Shown here piece after piece: positions 23,642 to 35,407 of a stretch of 64,000 bases of DNA (positions are counted from its first letter, which is position 1; each line of letters begins with the position of its first letter). Under the pieces are notes generated by a model, which was not told the DNA's origin, ran no database searches, and saw nothing but the letters and a program-made list of their open reading frames with translations. The position numbers and the translations under genes are program-made. Source of the stretch: Amphiura filiformis (lineage: Eukaryota > Echinodermata > Ophiuroidea > Amphilepidida > Amphiuridae); contig NC_092629.1 of the NCBI RefSeq assembly GCF_039555335.1, positions 1-64,000 of the forward strand, written 5' to 3'.

Positions 23642-24083
23642 GAAATCTTCACAAAAGATTTCTTTACATACTTTTTACTGAAATTTTTAAATCATCTAAA
23701 GTTACTTGCATGTAATTTACACTGCAAGTTTTACAGTGTAAGAACTAGTTAAATTGTAACTAATTCATGTTTCACAAATCTTTCAGAACATCCAAATTTC
23801 AACCAAAAATATACTGATCAAAATTTCCATACATAAATTCTGTGGTGTCGAAATAACCTTTTCTTAATTTTCATGGAAATTAAGTTTTTTGAATTAAATG
23901 AATCACCTTTTCCTGAACTGGTGATTATTACACTTTCAAAACAATATTTCAAACACACTTTTATCACCACACAATGTTTTCATAAGTCACATTTTAACTA
24001 ACATTGTGACATAATTCAACTAGGCACTATTATATTCAATATTGATGTACATACATTTTAACATCAGAAAATCCTGTGTCCTT

Positions 24084-24683
24084 TTATTGAAGGTACACAA
24101 AGTATGTACACTTAATATGCTCTTGAAAGAGCATCTGGGATGACATTGTCCTTCCCAGCAATATGCTGAATGTGGAGGTCAAATTCCTGGAGGAAATGGA
24201 CCATCTCATGATGCGTCTGTTTTTGTTCTTTAATTTGTGTAAGAAGGTCAGTGGGTTGTGGTCAGTGAATACCAGGATGGGGAATGCAGCGGCGCTAAGG
24301 TACACTTCAAAATGCTGAACCGCCAGAATCAACCCAAGGCACTCCTTTTCTACAGTGCTGTAATTTCGCTGGTGCTTGTTGAATTTTTTGGAGTAATAGC
24401 ACACAGGGTGGTCAATACTATCAGGACCTTCTTGAAACAGCATAGCACCACATCCCACATCACTAGCATCCACAGCCAATTTGAATTGTTTGTCAAAATC
24501 AGGGGCAAGCAAAACAGGTGAACTGATCATGATTGACTTAATCTTTTGAAATGCATCGTTGCATTCATCAGACCATACAAATGGTGTATCTTTCTTGAAA
24601 AGATTGGTCAAGGGGCTGGCTATGGTGGAGAAATTTGAGCAAAACTTTCTGTAGTAGCCCACCATGCCAAGAAACCGCATCAA
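24084..24683 (-). pseudogene. RNase H domain, frame fragment
   Basis: The frame begins with the end of the RT connection (MMRFLGMVGYYRKFC) and gives a Ty3/Gypsy RNase H. LAVDASDVGCGAML carries D72, VEKECLGLILAV carries the acidic E near 112-114, and VFTDHNPL carries D141. Near residue 166 (a T3 run, about 24,185-24,200) the frame changes, so the native C-terminus is in another frame. No integrase follows, because it lies upstream. Confidence 0.9.
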
Positions 24684-26512
24684 GTCTTTCTTCCCTTTTG
24701 GTGGGGATATTTCTCAATGGCTTCTACCTTTGCCTGCAATGGCCTCACTTTACCCATACCAACTTCATGACCTAGATACTTCACTGTTGCATGACAAAAT
24801 TCACTCTTGAGGAGATTTATGGTCAGGTTTGCCTCTGATAACCTTCGGAATAGCATATCGAGTGCTGCCAAATGCTCCGGCCACGTTTCCGTGTGAATAA
24901 TCAAATCATCTACGTAGGCTTCGCAATTGTCAATGTCTGATACTAGATTGTTGACCATTCTTTGGAATGTGGCAGGCGCATTTTTTAACCCAAATGGCAT
25001 GACTCGATACTGATACAACGAAAATGGTGTGCAAAAGGCAGATATCTCTTTTGCTCTGTCTGTTAAAGGCACCTGCCAATATCTCTTGAGTAAATCAAAC
25101 TTACTGACATATTTGGCGTTTCCAACCCTATCTATACAATCGTCTATCCTAGGGATTGGATATGAGTCTGTTTTGGAACACTTGTTGACTTGTCTCATGT
25201 CTGCCACAACTCTAAATGAGCCATCAGGTTTTGGGACCATTATGCATGGTGATGACCACTCACTTTTGCTCGGTTCAATTATCCCATTTTCAAGCATGTA
25301 ATCAATCTCCTGTTTGAGACATTTCATTTTCTGAGGATTGAGCCTATAGGGATGTTGCTTGATGGGTGGAGTGTCACTCACATCAATATCATGCATAGCA
25401 GCACAAGTTACTGATGGTGTATCTGGGAATAAACTCTCATCTCTCTGAATCAAAGCTTTGATTTGCTCTTGATGATCTGGTGGCAGATGGGAAACTTTGT
25501 CATCAATGTTTGCCAAAACATCTGAATTCTTCAATTTCACATTATAGTCATTCAATTCCACGTCAGGTGGTTGACTACATGTACCTGTGTGCAAGCTTTG
25601 CACAGTTGAATTATGTGCAATTTCAGACTCACTGTTTATAGTTTCTCTGGTGTCAGAATTCACAGCCACACACACAGGATTACAATTTGGAGATTCTTCT
25701 CTCTCCACAAACTTCTTTAACATGTTCACATGACATAATTGTGTTTTCTTCCTACGATCTGGGGTTTTCACAATGTAATTCAAATCTCCCTCCCTTGTTT
25801 TCACCACATAAGGTCCTGAAAACCTAGCCTGCAAGGGGTTTCCCAGAACTGGAAATAACACAAGCACCTTGTCACCTGGATCAAATTGTCTGGATTTTGC
25901 ATGTTTGTCATACCAAACCTTCATTCTTTGTTGGCCCTGTTTCAAGTTTTGTTTTGCCATTTCTGATGCCCCCTTTAGTCTAGTTTTAAACTTCGACACA
26001 TAGTCTAGCAAATTGACATCCATGTCTTCACCCAACCACTTCTCTTTGAGCAACTTCAGTGGACCTCTCACACTGTGACCAAACACGAGCTCAAATGGTG
26101 TGAATCCCAAAGTTTCTTGCACTGAATCTCTGACTGCAAACAAGAGCAAATGAATTCCCTCATCCCAATCCTTTTCATTTTCAAGGCAGTAGCATTTGGC
26201 CATATTCTTCAATGTTTGATGGAACCGTTCCAAAGCTCCCTGACTCTGCGCATGATAAGCAGTTGCTAAATTTTGCTCTATGCCTAATTCTTTGAGAATT
26301 TGCTTGAACAATCCTGATGTAAAATTGCTACCTTGATCTGACTGAATGGTTTGGGGCAATCCAACAAGTGTGAAAAACTTCACCAGTGCCTTGACTATTG
26401 TTTGAGCTCTAATATTCCTAAGTGGGATGGCTTCTGGAAACCTTGTTGCTGCACACATTATGGTGAGGAGGTACTGATTACCTGAACGTGTTTTGGGCAA
26501 GGGCCTACACAA
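24680..26512 (-). pseudogene. Integrase core plus reverse transcriptase, frame fragment
   Basis: This 610-codon frame holds most of the integrase core, then the reverse transcriptase. D59 in SDQGSNF and E95 in ALERFHQ are the second and third catalytic acids; the first lies in the preceding fragment. A chromodomain-free linker to about residue 350 includes VWYDKHAKSRQFDPGD. The RT spans about 360-600, with WSSPCIMVPKPDGSFR, the first palm aspartate in KFDLLKRYW (D473) and YVDD at 533-536. The order IN then RT is direct evidence for Gmr1-type organisation. The frame ends at a C4 run near 24,702-24,706. Confidence 0.93.
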
Positions 26513-27429
26513 TCTATTATCACCTGACTGAATGGTTCAACAAAAGCAGGAATAGGCTGCAACGGGGCTTGGGGCACCCTTTGGTTTGGCTTCCCCACAA
26601 TTTGACAGGTACTACAAGACCTACAATAAAGGGCCACATCCTTACTCAAGGAAGGCCACCAAAAATTCTGTAATATACGATCCTTGGTCTTTCTAACACC
26701 AAGATGTCCAGCCATAGGACTGTCATGACCTAAAGACAACACTTCAGACCTGTACACTCTAGGTACAACTATTTGATGGACTACATTAAAGTCCTCATCT
26801 ACCTTGGACTCTGGGGGTCTATATTTCCTCATCAACACCCCATGTCTCTTGTAGAAACATACAGCTTCACACTGCATTTCTTCAGTACTGACTGCTTTTT
26901 CCGCAGCTTGTAACACATCTGGATCCACATTTTGCTGTTTTATCAGCTCTTCCCTGCTAATCACATCATGCACATTTGGCTCTGTGTCAATGTCACTATA
27001 ACTTGAATCCAATTTTGACCCTTTGTCCAAACTTGGCTCTTTGTCCAACCTGGGACCCTGTGACTTGATCAACTCTTCAGCCTCAACTGCCTTTTTATGC
27101 ATAGCACGCGTGACTGCACATGACGGAAATATTACACCATTGTAATCCCCACTGTCTTCAAGACATGGTTTATCAGATACTATTGGTTCTGCATGAACTT
27201 TATCACCAGCCAAGTCATTTCCAAGAAGCATATCAACTCCTTCAATAGGCAGCTCCTTCCGAACTCCCATCTGGACTGACCCTGACACCAGACTTGACTT
27301 CAAATTGACTCTATGAAGGGGCACACTCAGTACCTCCATGCCTATACCTTGTAATAGCACATGGTTTCCAGTAGCACTATTTTCATCAAAATCAAGAGCC
27401 CCTCCAATATCACACTTTGTCCAGAACAA
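26458..27429 (-). pseudogene. Protease end, linker and integrase zinc domain, frame fragment
   Basis: The start continues the aspartic-protease region; LLGNDLAG near residues 68-75 fits the end of a retropepsin fold. The C-terminal third is the integrase H2C2 zinc domain, with GHLGVRKTKDRILQNFWWP and CRSCSTCQ, and the first catalytic aspartate in IIDCVGP. The frame is lost near 26,503-26,510 and the core continues in the next fragment. Confidence 0.88.
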
Positions 27430-28337
27430 GTATCTCTCATTATTTTGACTGAGATTTCCTCACCGTTTGCATCCAGGGACACAGTGCCATTACTAACAAA
27501 TGGTCTAAATTCCTCCCTGACTTCATTATAGTCATGTTTTGACTCTATTTTTGGAGGTCCTTCCCCTCCCACAACTTTACGTTGACCTGAAATAGCTGTG
27601 ACACAACCCACTCCTTTCGAGCTTTGATTTGAAGGTTTGCCATGCAAACTCCAACAATCCCTTTTCTTGTGCCCAACTTTTTCACAATGAAAACATTTCA
27701 TCTTTGATTTGTCATCTTTAGCAACCCCGGTGGTGCTCTTGTTATTACCAGCATTAGTACCACTGCTCCCCTTTTGTGCTTGAGTATAACTGTGACTCTG
27801 TGTGTGACTATAATTACTGTAACCAGAACTCTTTTCTTTGACTTTATACAACTTGTGAGTCATCTGATACTCGTCAGCTTTTACAGCTGCCTCTTGTATA
27901 GTTGCCACTTGTTTTTCCTCTAGATACGTTTTTACATTATCATATATGCAGGTTTTAAATTGCTCTATCAGAATCAGTTCTCTAAACTTTTCGAAGCTGT
28001 CTCCAACATCCTTGGCTGAGAGCCACTGGTCAAACAACTGTTCTTGTTTTCTCGCAAATTCCACGTGGGTTTGTTCCCCAGACTTTCTTTCTGATCTGAA
28101 TTTCTGTCTATAATATTCTGGAATAAATTGGTACCCTTTTAGAATTTGTTGTTTCACAATGTCATAGTTGTTAATTTGGTCCGCCTTTAGACTGGCGTAT
28201 ATCTCTCGCGCTTTTCCAATAAATTTGTGTTGGACCAACAACGTCCAGTCCTCTTTAGGCCACTGATGTAGGCCAGCAGTCTTCTCAAAGTGTTGAAAGA
28301 ACTGATCGACTTCAGTCTCCCTAAATTCAGGCACCAT
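27342..28337 (-). pseudogene. Gag capsid region, CCHC zinc knuckle and protease start, frame fragment
   Basis: Residues 1-165 resemble the helical gag of Gypsy-like elements (FRETEVDQFFQHFEK, WTLLVQHKFIGKARE). A low-complexity S/T/Q stretch follows. A zinc knuckle of form C-X2-C-X4-H-X4-C is at 215-228 (CFHCEKVGHKKRDC) and is expected to bind RNA. D302-T303 in RDTCSGQS is the likely protease active site, with C rather than the usual G after DT. The frame is lost in a short G/C run near 27,400. Confidence 0.9.
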
Positions 28338-28351
28338 TTTTAGGTGCTTGG

Positions 28352-28552
28352 CTACATCAAATTTTGATTCTGGTTTTGCCTCAGTTTTGGTTTTTTTTCC
28401 AATTCTTTAATTTGTACCTCTAGATGTTTCATTTCAACAGCCTTTTGGTTTTCTAATTCTTTCATTTTTATTTCATGTTCCAACTCCATTTGTTTCAAAG
28501 TGACCTGAAGTTTCATTTCCATTTCACTCATTTGTGATTCTTGTATTTCCAC
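28352..28552 (-). pseudogene. Gag coiled-coil segment, frame fragment
   Basis: Sixty-six codons rich in E, K, Q and L with heptad-like spacing, predicted to be a coiled coil. It joins the gag start and the capsid region, both in other frames. It ends in an A8 run near 28,390-28,398. The annotated first codon is GTG, not a real start. Confidence 0.75.
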
Positions 28553-28752
28553 CTTTTGTCCAAATATGCCACATCAAATTTCTTTGACTTCACAAAATGG
28601 TCTATCAGTTTGTTTTTGAAAGCCTGTTTTTTCTCATTTGAGCTCATTTTTAGCCCTACATGCTCTGCCAAAACTTGAAGATGAGACTTCTTTAGTGTAT
28701 CAAACACTTCAAATGTACCTTCTTCAAGAAACGTTTCTGGATTAAAAGCCAT
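28528..28752 (-). pseudogene. Gag N-terminus, frame fragment
   Basis: Seventy-four codons starting at a true ATG (28,750-28,752), with MAFNPETFLEEGTFEVFDTL at the start. This is the likely native gag start, about 320 bp inside the primer-binding site. The frame is lost at an A4 run near 28,553-28,557. Confidence 0.8.
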
Positions 28753-29069
28753 GTTTAGTTTTTAATTTGACATACACTGCACAAATCACTATTTGTAGAT
28801 CTCTTGTAAACTTGTAACTTACCACAAGATATAATAGGCCCAATTAAACTTGTAGGCCTACAATAAATTTTTGCTCACAAACAGGGTCAATATCAAACAA
28901 GTAGTTCATGTACACTTTTGATATACCCGGTACTTTACATAGGCATTACAATATTCATAACACTTTTCAAGTGGGGTGAAAATTTACCATGCCAGCTGAT
29001 TGACCTTTTGATTTCACTAATTTTGATTTTCATTTTCTATTCCCAAGATGACTTTGCATTTGAGAATAT
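28753..29069 (-). other. Leader between primer-binding site and gag
   Basis: Non-coding leader of the LTR element. A plus-strand 63-codon ORF over it is not supported. Confidence 0.6.
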
Positions 29070-29087
29070 CTCGCGGACGAGCCCCCA
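29070..29087 (-). promoter_or_regulatory. Primer-binding site, tRNA-Pro type
   Basis: On the minus strand the first 14 bases after the LTR are TGGGGGCTCGTCCG, then CGAG. The 14 bases equal the start of the well-known proline-tRNA primer-binding sequence, and two of the remaining four differ. There is no spacer between LTR and site. Confidence 0.85.
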
Positions 29088-29942
29088 TGTTACAAGCCTG
29101 GCTCACTGACTTGTAATCAATTGAAACAAAACCACCAAAACGACATATTAATTGAAGAATCTATGACCAATATATATATTCTATGGTGTTTAATATCACC
29201 AAAACGTTGTATTAACGTAACAGATCAAAGTTGTTACATAAACAATAAAACAATGCAATTACTGATTTAGGTTATTGTAAATCTTTATAGTTTTGATGGT
29301 GCAAGGTTTTAGTGAATATTCAGAGTTCCAGAGTACTTTAAAGTGATCACGTTGGAGCGCTCATGGAAGCTTGCATTGAAGTTACCACATTACTTGCTGT
29401 TCATGTTAAGCTTCTTGACGCCGGAACTGTGATTCAATATCTTCTTTAATCTGCATTATAATAAAGTCATCCTACCATTCAAGCACACAGAAGAGAGTCC
29501 AGGAGAGTTTGTGGTTAACATGACAAACTCTTGATGTCCATTAGGATGGCATTCACTGCCAAATCTGGAGACATTTGTCTCCCGTAAATTATGTCACCTA
29601 TCACACGATGACATCCATTTTGTCAGTCCTCATATTCCAGAGTTTTGTATCATGACATCATATCTCTTTATGAATATGCAAATTAGAGTCTACTTCTCAT
29701 TGATATGCAAAGTAAGAGTCTGCTGCCCTCTGGTTGCTGTAAATCATCCATAGAGAATATCTGCTGCCCTCTGGTTGTTGTAAATGATCCATATAGAGGG
29801 TGTACTACTAAGTTATCAACCTTGGCACCAATTAAGATCATTATTTCTTTATGATTACTTTTATATAAGTTTTCCTTGCACAATCATTCAATATAATATC
29901 CAACTTCAATCAACTGGCATGACAAGGGTCAAGGGCGTAACA
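29088..29942 (-). repeat. 5' LTR (855 bp)
   Basis: Starts TGTTAC and ends GTAACA on either strand. It is uninterrupted and should hold the promoter of the element. It includes a direct repeat of 'tgctgccctctggttg'. Confidence 0.95.
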
Positions 29943-30030
29943 ACAGTCAAATAGAACTTACGTCTGAGCACGAATTTTGAAGACGTGTGGAGAAATTTCG
30001 TGAATTTATTTTTAGTGCATAAGAATAGTT
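29943..30030 (+). repeat. Right ACAG target duplication and copy B, right part
   Basis: ACAG (29,943-29,946), then 'tcaaatagaacttacgtctg', which matches 452-528. Confidence 0.8.
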
Positions 30031-31480
30031 CGAATAAAGAATAGTTATAACAAACTGTAATGACTCGTTACCTAGGTAAGCATTCAGAGAAGTACCAGTA
30101 GGTCAACATCAGTAGGACTCAGTTGACAATGACCTATTTTAATGTGTTACCAAGGCAACAAGTCATTCTAGGTAGTTCAAACTATTCATTATTCGAGTTG
30201 TGGTACAGAAAGACCAATTTGAAACCATTTTCATTAAAATTGGAGCATTTTTCAATTTCAACCCCTGTGGGAGTTCTCTATTTAACCTTTGACCTTTTTA
30301 CTCATAACTCCACAATGATAAGTCGTAGATATGTAAAACTATATATTTTCTGAATCCTTATGACAAGAGGAATAATTTGACATATGTTTGGACAAAATTG
30401 GACAAGTTTATAATTTTGACCCCTGTATAAACTTTGACCTTGGATATCTCGAATTGCCCAGGGTGGCAATTTTACATCCCTCGAATCTCATTTTGTACTA
30501 CCAACAGAACAATAATCCAGAAACAAAAACACTTTAACGGGCAAAACCAACCTACCTTGGTCTGCCACCGGACTATATGGTTTTGTTTAATTTGCCATTT
30601 ATTCAATTATGAAATATGGAAATTACACAAAAAGTAATAATATATTATATAAAATAAAGATCCCAGAACACACAAAATATTTTACACAAAACGTTTAAAT
30701 GTCAGGTTATATAAAAGGTATAAAAAGTTTTTCGGTTGACTGGTTAATATAAACGTGTTTTCTTTCTAAGAATTGAGCAAAATACAAGATGTCCCATAAA
30801 AAGGTTACATGTCGAAAATGAACTGCATTTTCTGATGGTACAATAAACCAACGTCAATTTTTCAGATAACATTAACTCATCTTTCTTGTAATTGTGTGCC
30901 AAGTTTCAACTCCTCATCTTAAAAGCAACTAAACTTATAAGTGCAACATGCCGGGGATATCAAGTGTGACTAACCATCAAAATATAACTAAGTATTCCTG
31001 TATGTCCTTTTGAATGGGGGCACAGTGGACCATTCACGAAGGAGACTACTACTGGCTTGTACAGGTTGCGGCAAACAATGAACATCAACTTAGTCAAACC
31101 AAAATCTCGAAAATATCAACTAAACAAAATTAGTATAATGTCGCGACGACTTTACACCGATTTCGTGGTAGCAAGTCAGATATAACACGTTTATGTTCAA
31201 GAAAGTTCATAACAAGTTTATATCGTTTTAAAAATATTTTGTGTATTTGCTGGGGATACTGTGTACAAACAAAAGCTACTAGTTTAAGTGGTTTCTAATT
31301 TACAATTACTGTTAATTTATGATGCCTTACCAAATACCAAATTATCAATACAAACTTATATTTACAAGGAGTTCAATTTGCTTCTGACGGTGATAGGATA
31401 TACATATACCTTCATATAAGCAATATTTTAATATGCCCCCTGAGCAGATTACTTAACGAAAACCTTGGACTATGAAGTAT
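30031..31480. other. No gene seen
   Basis: AT-rich sequence with short ORFs only. No domain, exon or element boundary was recognised. Confidence 0.5.
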
Positions 31481-31483
31481 ATA

Positions 31484-32099
31484 AACTGAGCTCAAAAAGA
31501 AACTTATAATTTTTCACAAAGTCATATTTTAAAATCCTGTCCATCAAAATAAACAAAAATTACACACATGTTTTCTTAAATGCTCTACTCTAAACACATG
31601 TCAGTAACCAATCAGTTCTCCAACTGACATAACAGCAAAATGCACGATCATGGAACAGCTTCCCGGACCACATTCACAGCCCAATAATTGGCACCAAGCA
31701 AAAGAAATTTATGAGAATGGGTACAAGATCCTTGCACATAAGATAATTCCGAAAGAGTAAGTGGAATAGTGTGGAACAAAATTTGTTTCTTGAAGAAAGT
31801 GTGTGAAAAGAAAAAAGTAACAACGTTTCATCATATGTGCCAGGATCTTGCATACTCGCAGATTTTTGTGCTGGATGTTAAATATTGGGTTGTAAAAGTG
31901 GTCCAGGAAGCTGTTCCCTGTCAGTGTCTTTTGTTGTTGTGTCAGTTGGACAATTGCTTGGTTACTGACATGTGTTTTGAATAGAGTATTGTAGTAATCC
32001 TGGGTGTAATTTTGATTCATTTTGATTGACAGGCTTTTAAGATATGACCTTGTGATTCACAAGTTGTGAACAATTAGAAGTTTCTTTTTGAGCTCAGTT
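31484..32099. mobile_element. 616-bp TIR element with TA target duplication
   Basis: Ends AACTGAGCTCAAAAAGAAAC and its complement are inverted repeats of about 22 bp. TA flanks both sides (31,482-31,483 and 32,100-32,101). The size and TA suggest a Tc1/mariner-type MITE. Two overlapping ORFs on opposite strands (31,709-32,020 and 31,769-31,984) are chance. Confidence 0.75.
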
Positions 32100-32312
32100 T
32101 ACTATAATCAGGTAATTTCTTTTGGACGCATCAAAACAATAATAACATTGTTTAAACACGTTTGAGGGTTTTTGTAGGTACGTGGTATAATGCTTCTGCC
32201 ACACACAAACCCACATACATCAACTTCACAGTTATAAGGCCCAAAATGTTCCCATAATACCTGGCTTAAGACCAACCATGAAAATTCCTGGAAATTCATT
32301 AAGACATATTAA

Positions 32313-32785
32313 AGCCTTAATGTACGATCTTTTTAAATTTAAATTTTTTTCTTCCAAAATGATAATATGCAATCATTATGAAAGTTCCCAATACATTTGG
32401 ACGCGAAAAACAACATCATAAACTTCACCTCCATCACTCGAAACATCTCGCACTATTTGGATTAGGACAGCGAGTGCGGCCTCAGAGTTAGTCTCCTACG
32501 CGGCCAGTTTGGTTACTCTCCCTCCACAAGTGGAGGGAGCGTAACCAAAATCGTTTTGTAGGAGACTACGGTAGGCGATCGTGGCCGACATAAAATCATA
32601 ATCTAAAAAATTGTGATTTTATGTCGGACCAACAGAAACTCATCCCGTTTTACTACAAATAGGGCGAATTTGACAGTTTGCTCATAGATTTAAGTTAGAA
32701 CATGTGTAAGTATTACTAATATGCCAAAAAATCCGATTTGAAAAAAATAAAGGCAAATTCTGAAAAAATATCGTACATTAAGGCT
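32313..32785. mobile_element. 473-bp MITE with TTAA target duplication
   Basis: Inverted ends AGCCTTAATGTACGAT / ATCGTACATTAAGGCT with TTAA on both sides. The interior has two strong hairpins, one around 'ctccctccac' (32,510-32,555) and one around 'gccgacataaaatca' (32,583-32,627). TTAA is used by piggyBac-like transposases, but the terminal bases are not the usual CCC, so the family is open. Confidence 0.7.
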
Positions 32786-32862
32786 TTAAGTAATTAAGAT
32801 TTGTGTTATACAATCACAAAAAGCAAATAGATAATACATACGAGTGGATAATACATATTTTA

Positions 32863-33322
32863 CAGGGTTCGCAGGTTTTTCCCGCAGGTGGAAAAACGCG
32901 GTTTTACCGCTTGGCAAAAACATTTTTGCCAGTTTCTACCGGCGAAAACTAAAAGAGTGATTTATAATTTCATCTCAAAACAAAATATCAAGTTACACAA
33001 ATATTTGCCTGAGTGTAACAAGGCCAGATTTTGTAAGTAACACGTGAAGATATTAATGGGTTTTCATTGCTCAAGTGAATTTAACCGAAATGTGGCATAT
33101 ATCAAATCAAAACTTTTTAATTTTAAGAATTTGATGAGACAAAAAATATGTTGAATGATTCATTCAAAGTTTTGTGTTAACTTTTTATGAGCTTTCTGTG
33201 TTACTTTTTAATATGTGTGTCACTACGAGTGAGTTTTGGCCTGTTTTGTCATTTTTCCGGTTTAAACCGGGCAAAAACTTTTGACAGCTTTTGCCACCCT
33301 TGCCGGCAAAAACCGAACCCTG
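32863..33322. mobile_element. 460-bp hAT-type MITE
   Basis: Ends CAGGGTTCG and CGAACCCTG are inverted repeats. An exact 8-bp duplication ATATTTTA lies at 32,855-32,862 and 33,323-33,330. Both traits are typical of hAT transposons. No transposase is present. Confidence 0.85.
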
Positions 33323-33587
33323 ATATTTTACATCTTTGTTTTCCGATTATAATATATTTTCTACAGCTACAAAAAACTTAAACACATTATTAAAATTATA
33401 ATAAACTAAAAAATATTTTGTATATATTTTTTTGACAATGAAACCCCGTTGAAACCCTGTTGAATTATTGTTACATTACAAATGTACAGTGGTTATAGTA
33501 ATACCTATATATCGGATATATGAGGTTTGATGTCATAGTAACTTTACCCAATGTTGGTGAAATTATCACCACACATAGTCGCCAAAT

Positions 33588-33736
33588 ATAATTGCATACC
33601 GAATTAAAAAAGACTTGTTTGCGTCAGGGCAACGGCGCGTTGTGATTGGTTGCTGACCTGTGTAGTACGGCATTTTTGGTCTGGTTGACAGAATGTCAGA
33701 CGCAAACTAGTCTTTTAAATTCGGTCTTCAATTATA
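33588..33736. repeat. Short hairpin MITE-like repeat
   Basis: Inverted arms near 33,598-33,625 and 33,699-33,725, carrying 'accgaatt' and 'tttgcgtc'. The sequence between arms is about 75 bp. Confidence 0.65.
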
Positions 33737-34252
33737 ATTAGCACTGATGCTATTTCAATCAACGTTGCGCAAAGCTAATGTGCATTGGATGTATAGAGGT
33801 TGACCGTTAGTAAATCGTGTTTATAGAAAGACAATGATTAAACACCAAAATATCATATCTTAACTATGTACATTTTAGATTATTACATAAAAGAGCCTTT
33901 TAAGTTTCCAAACAATGAAGGGGCTGAAGTACCAATGTATGGTTGTACCACTGTTTAATTTGAAAACCAAACCTTATTTAATGTTCAACGCTAGTCGTGG
34001 GTAGTGAAGAAAAATAGTCATCACAATCATGTTACCTGGTGATTTTGAGTTATTTATGACGGTTTGTCTTCTTAATCTTATTTATGACGGTTCTTAATCT
34101 TATTTATGAGATATTTCTTCAGCAAATGTAGCTTTTACAAGTCTTAAATACTTTATTCTAATTATCGCCAAACATTCTCATAGGACAAACAGCGGTACAA
34201 CCATAAAAGAATAAATTTTGTTCCGAAGCAAACTTAGTTTAGAAGTCATGCC

Positions 34253-35399
34253 CAGGGCCGTCGCCATGGGGGTGTAGGGGGTGCGACACCCCCTGGCGAT
34301 CCCTAAAAAGGGAAAAAAAGAGAGAAAGGAAGAAAGAAATGGAGAGAGAAGGGGAAGAGAGAGAGGGAGGGAGATAGAGAGGGGGGAGGGGAGTGAGGGG
34401 ACAAAAACTACATTCAGTTCGTAATATAGGACCCAATGTCAAAAAGAACTTCATACTCCACCAGTTTAGCTTCAATCAGGTAAATTTTTCTCGCGCTTCG
34501 TGCGCATTTGCATCATAAACTGATTTTATCACCAAAAGGTGCTGGATTCACTATGTTTAAGAGATACTTTCCAACCCCATTCCCCAATGTTAAATAGAAA
34601 TCTATGCCACTGGTCATAGGGCAGGGTACGGTGGCAAGTCAGTCCCCTGCTCAGTCGACTGAAATGTTGTGACAAAATTAACCATTTGCATCTTCCTTTT
34701 GGTCTATTTTAGACCCAAAATAAGCAATTTTTGGAACATTTAGTATTAAAATGTCAAATTGCCGCGCACTTCGCGCGCATTTATATCGACAAACCCATTC
34801 TGGGAGTAGATCAGCGGGACGCCCCATTGGTAATTCCTTTTTTTTTTATCTTTATAACTCTATCCTTTCTATTATGTAAATCATTAATATGAGTGATAGG
34901 GCAACTCCTGGAATAAGCATAAAACTCTTGAGCTCGATCAAAATGCCGGTACTAAATTAACCAAAAGTTTTAAAAGGCCTATGCATCTTCCTTTGGCACG
35001 ATTATCCTCAATTGTGTTCATTTTAGCATCAACATTGCATTTTTTTTGCGCGCTTCGCGCACATTTGTCCCAGTACCGGGTAATGTTCTTTTAGTGGCAG
35101 ATCAGTGGGACAATGTGGTAACTTTTTTCCCCTGGCTCGGTGACTCAGGTAAATTTATCTTCCTTTAATTTCAGCATTGAAGTATCAAATTTTTGAAAAT
35201 TGTGTACGTTTTTATAACGGTAATGGAATTCTGGGGATTGAAAAAAAATTGGGTTACAGTGTGTGGGAGGGATGTCTTCTATCCGAAGAGCTAGGCAATC
35301 ATGTTGCGAAGGGGCCAGCTAAGGTAAATCAGGAATAATACCAGAAAAAATGTCTTGCCCCCCCCCCCCCTATGGGAAAATGGTCTAGCGACGGCCCTG
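34253..35399. mobile_element. 1,147-bp hAT-type non-autonomous element
   Basis: Ends CAGGGCCGTCGC and GCGACGGCCCTG with an exact 8-bp duplication GTCATGCC (34,245-34,252 and 35,400-35,407). Inside are a GA-rich tract (34,310-34,400) and three copies of a 'gcgc(g/a)cttcg(c/t)gcgcat'-like motif about 290 bp apart. No transposase is recognised. Confidence 0.85.
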
Positions 35400-35407
35400 G
35401 TCATGCC

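Larger units (their letters stand above)
20744..29942 (-). mobile_element. Gmr1-like Ty3/Gypsy LTR retrotransposon
   Basis: A complete minus-strand element: LTR, PBS, gag, protease, integrase, reverse transcriptase, RNase H, purine tract, LTR. Integrase lies upstream of reverse transcriptase. That copia-like order in a Gypsy-type element is known for the Gmr1 group described from deuterostomes. The LTRs start TGTTAC and end GTAACA, and a 4-bp ACAG flanks the whole. By eye the two 855-bp LTRs are identical, which implies a very recent insertion. The coding region is broken into six frames. A LINE splits the left (3') LTR. Confidence 0.93.

Noticed and set aside
24258..24521. Plus-strand ORF in the RNase H region
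   Set aside because: Antisense shadow of the retrotransposon; the same holds for 25,029-25,301 and 26,488-26,673.
31709..32020. 103-codon ORF as transposase fragment
   Set aside because: No DDE/D motif, an overlapping ORF on the other strand, and an element only 616 bp long.
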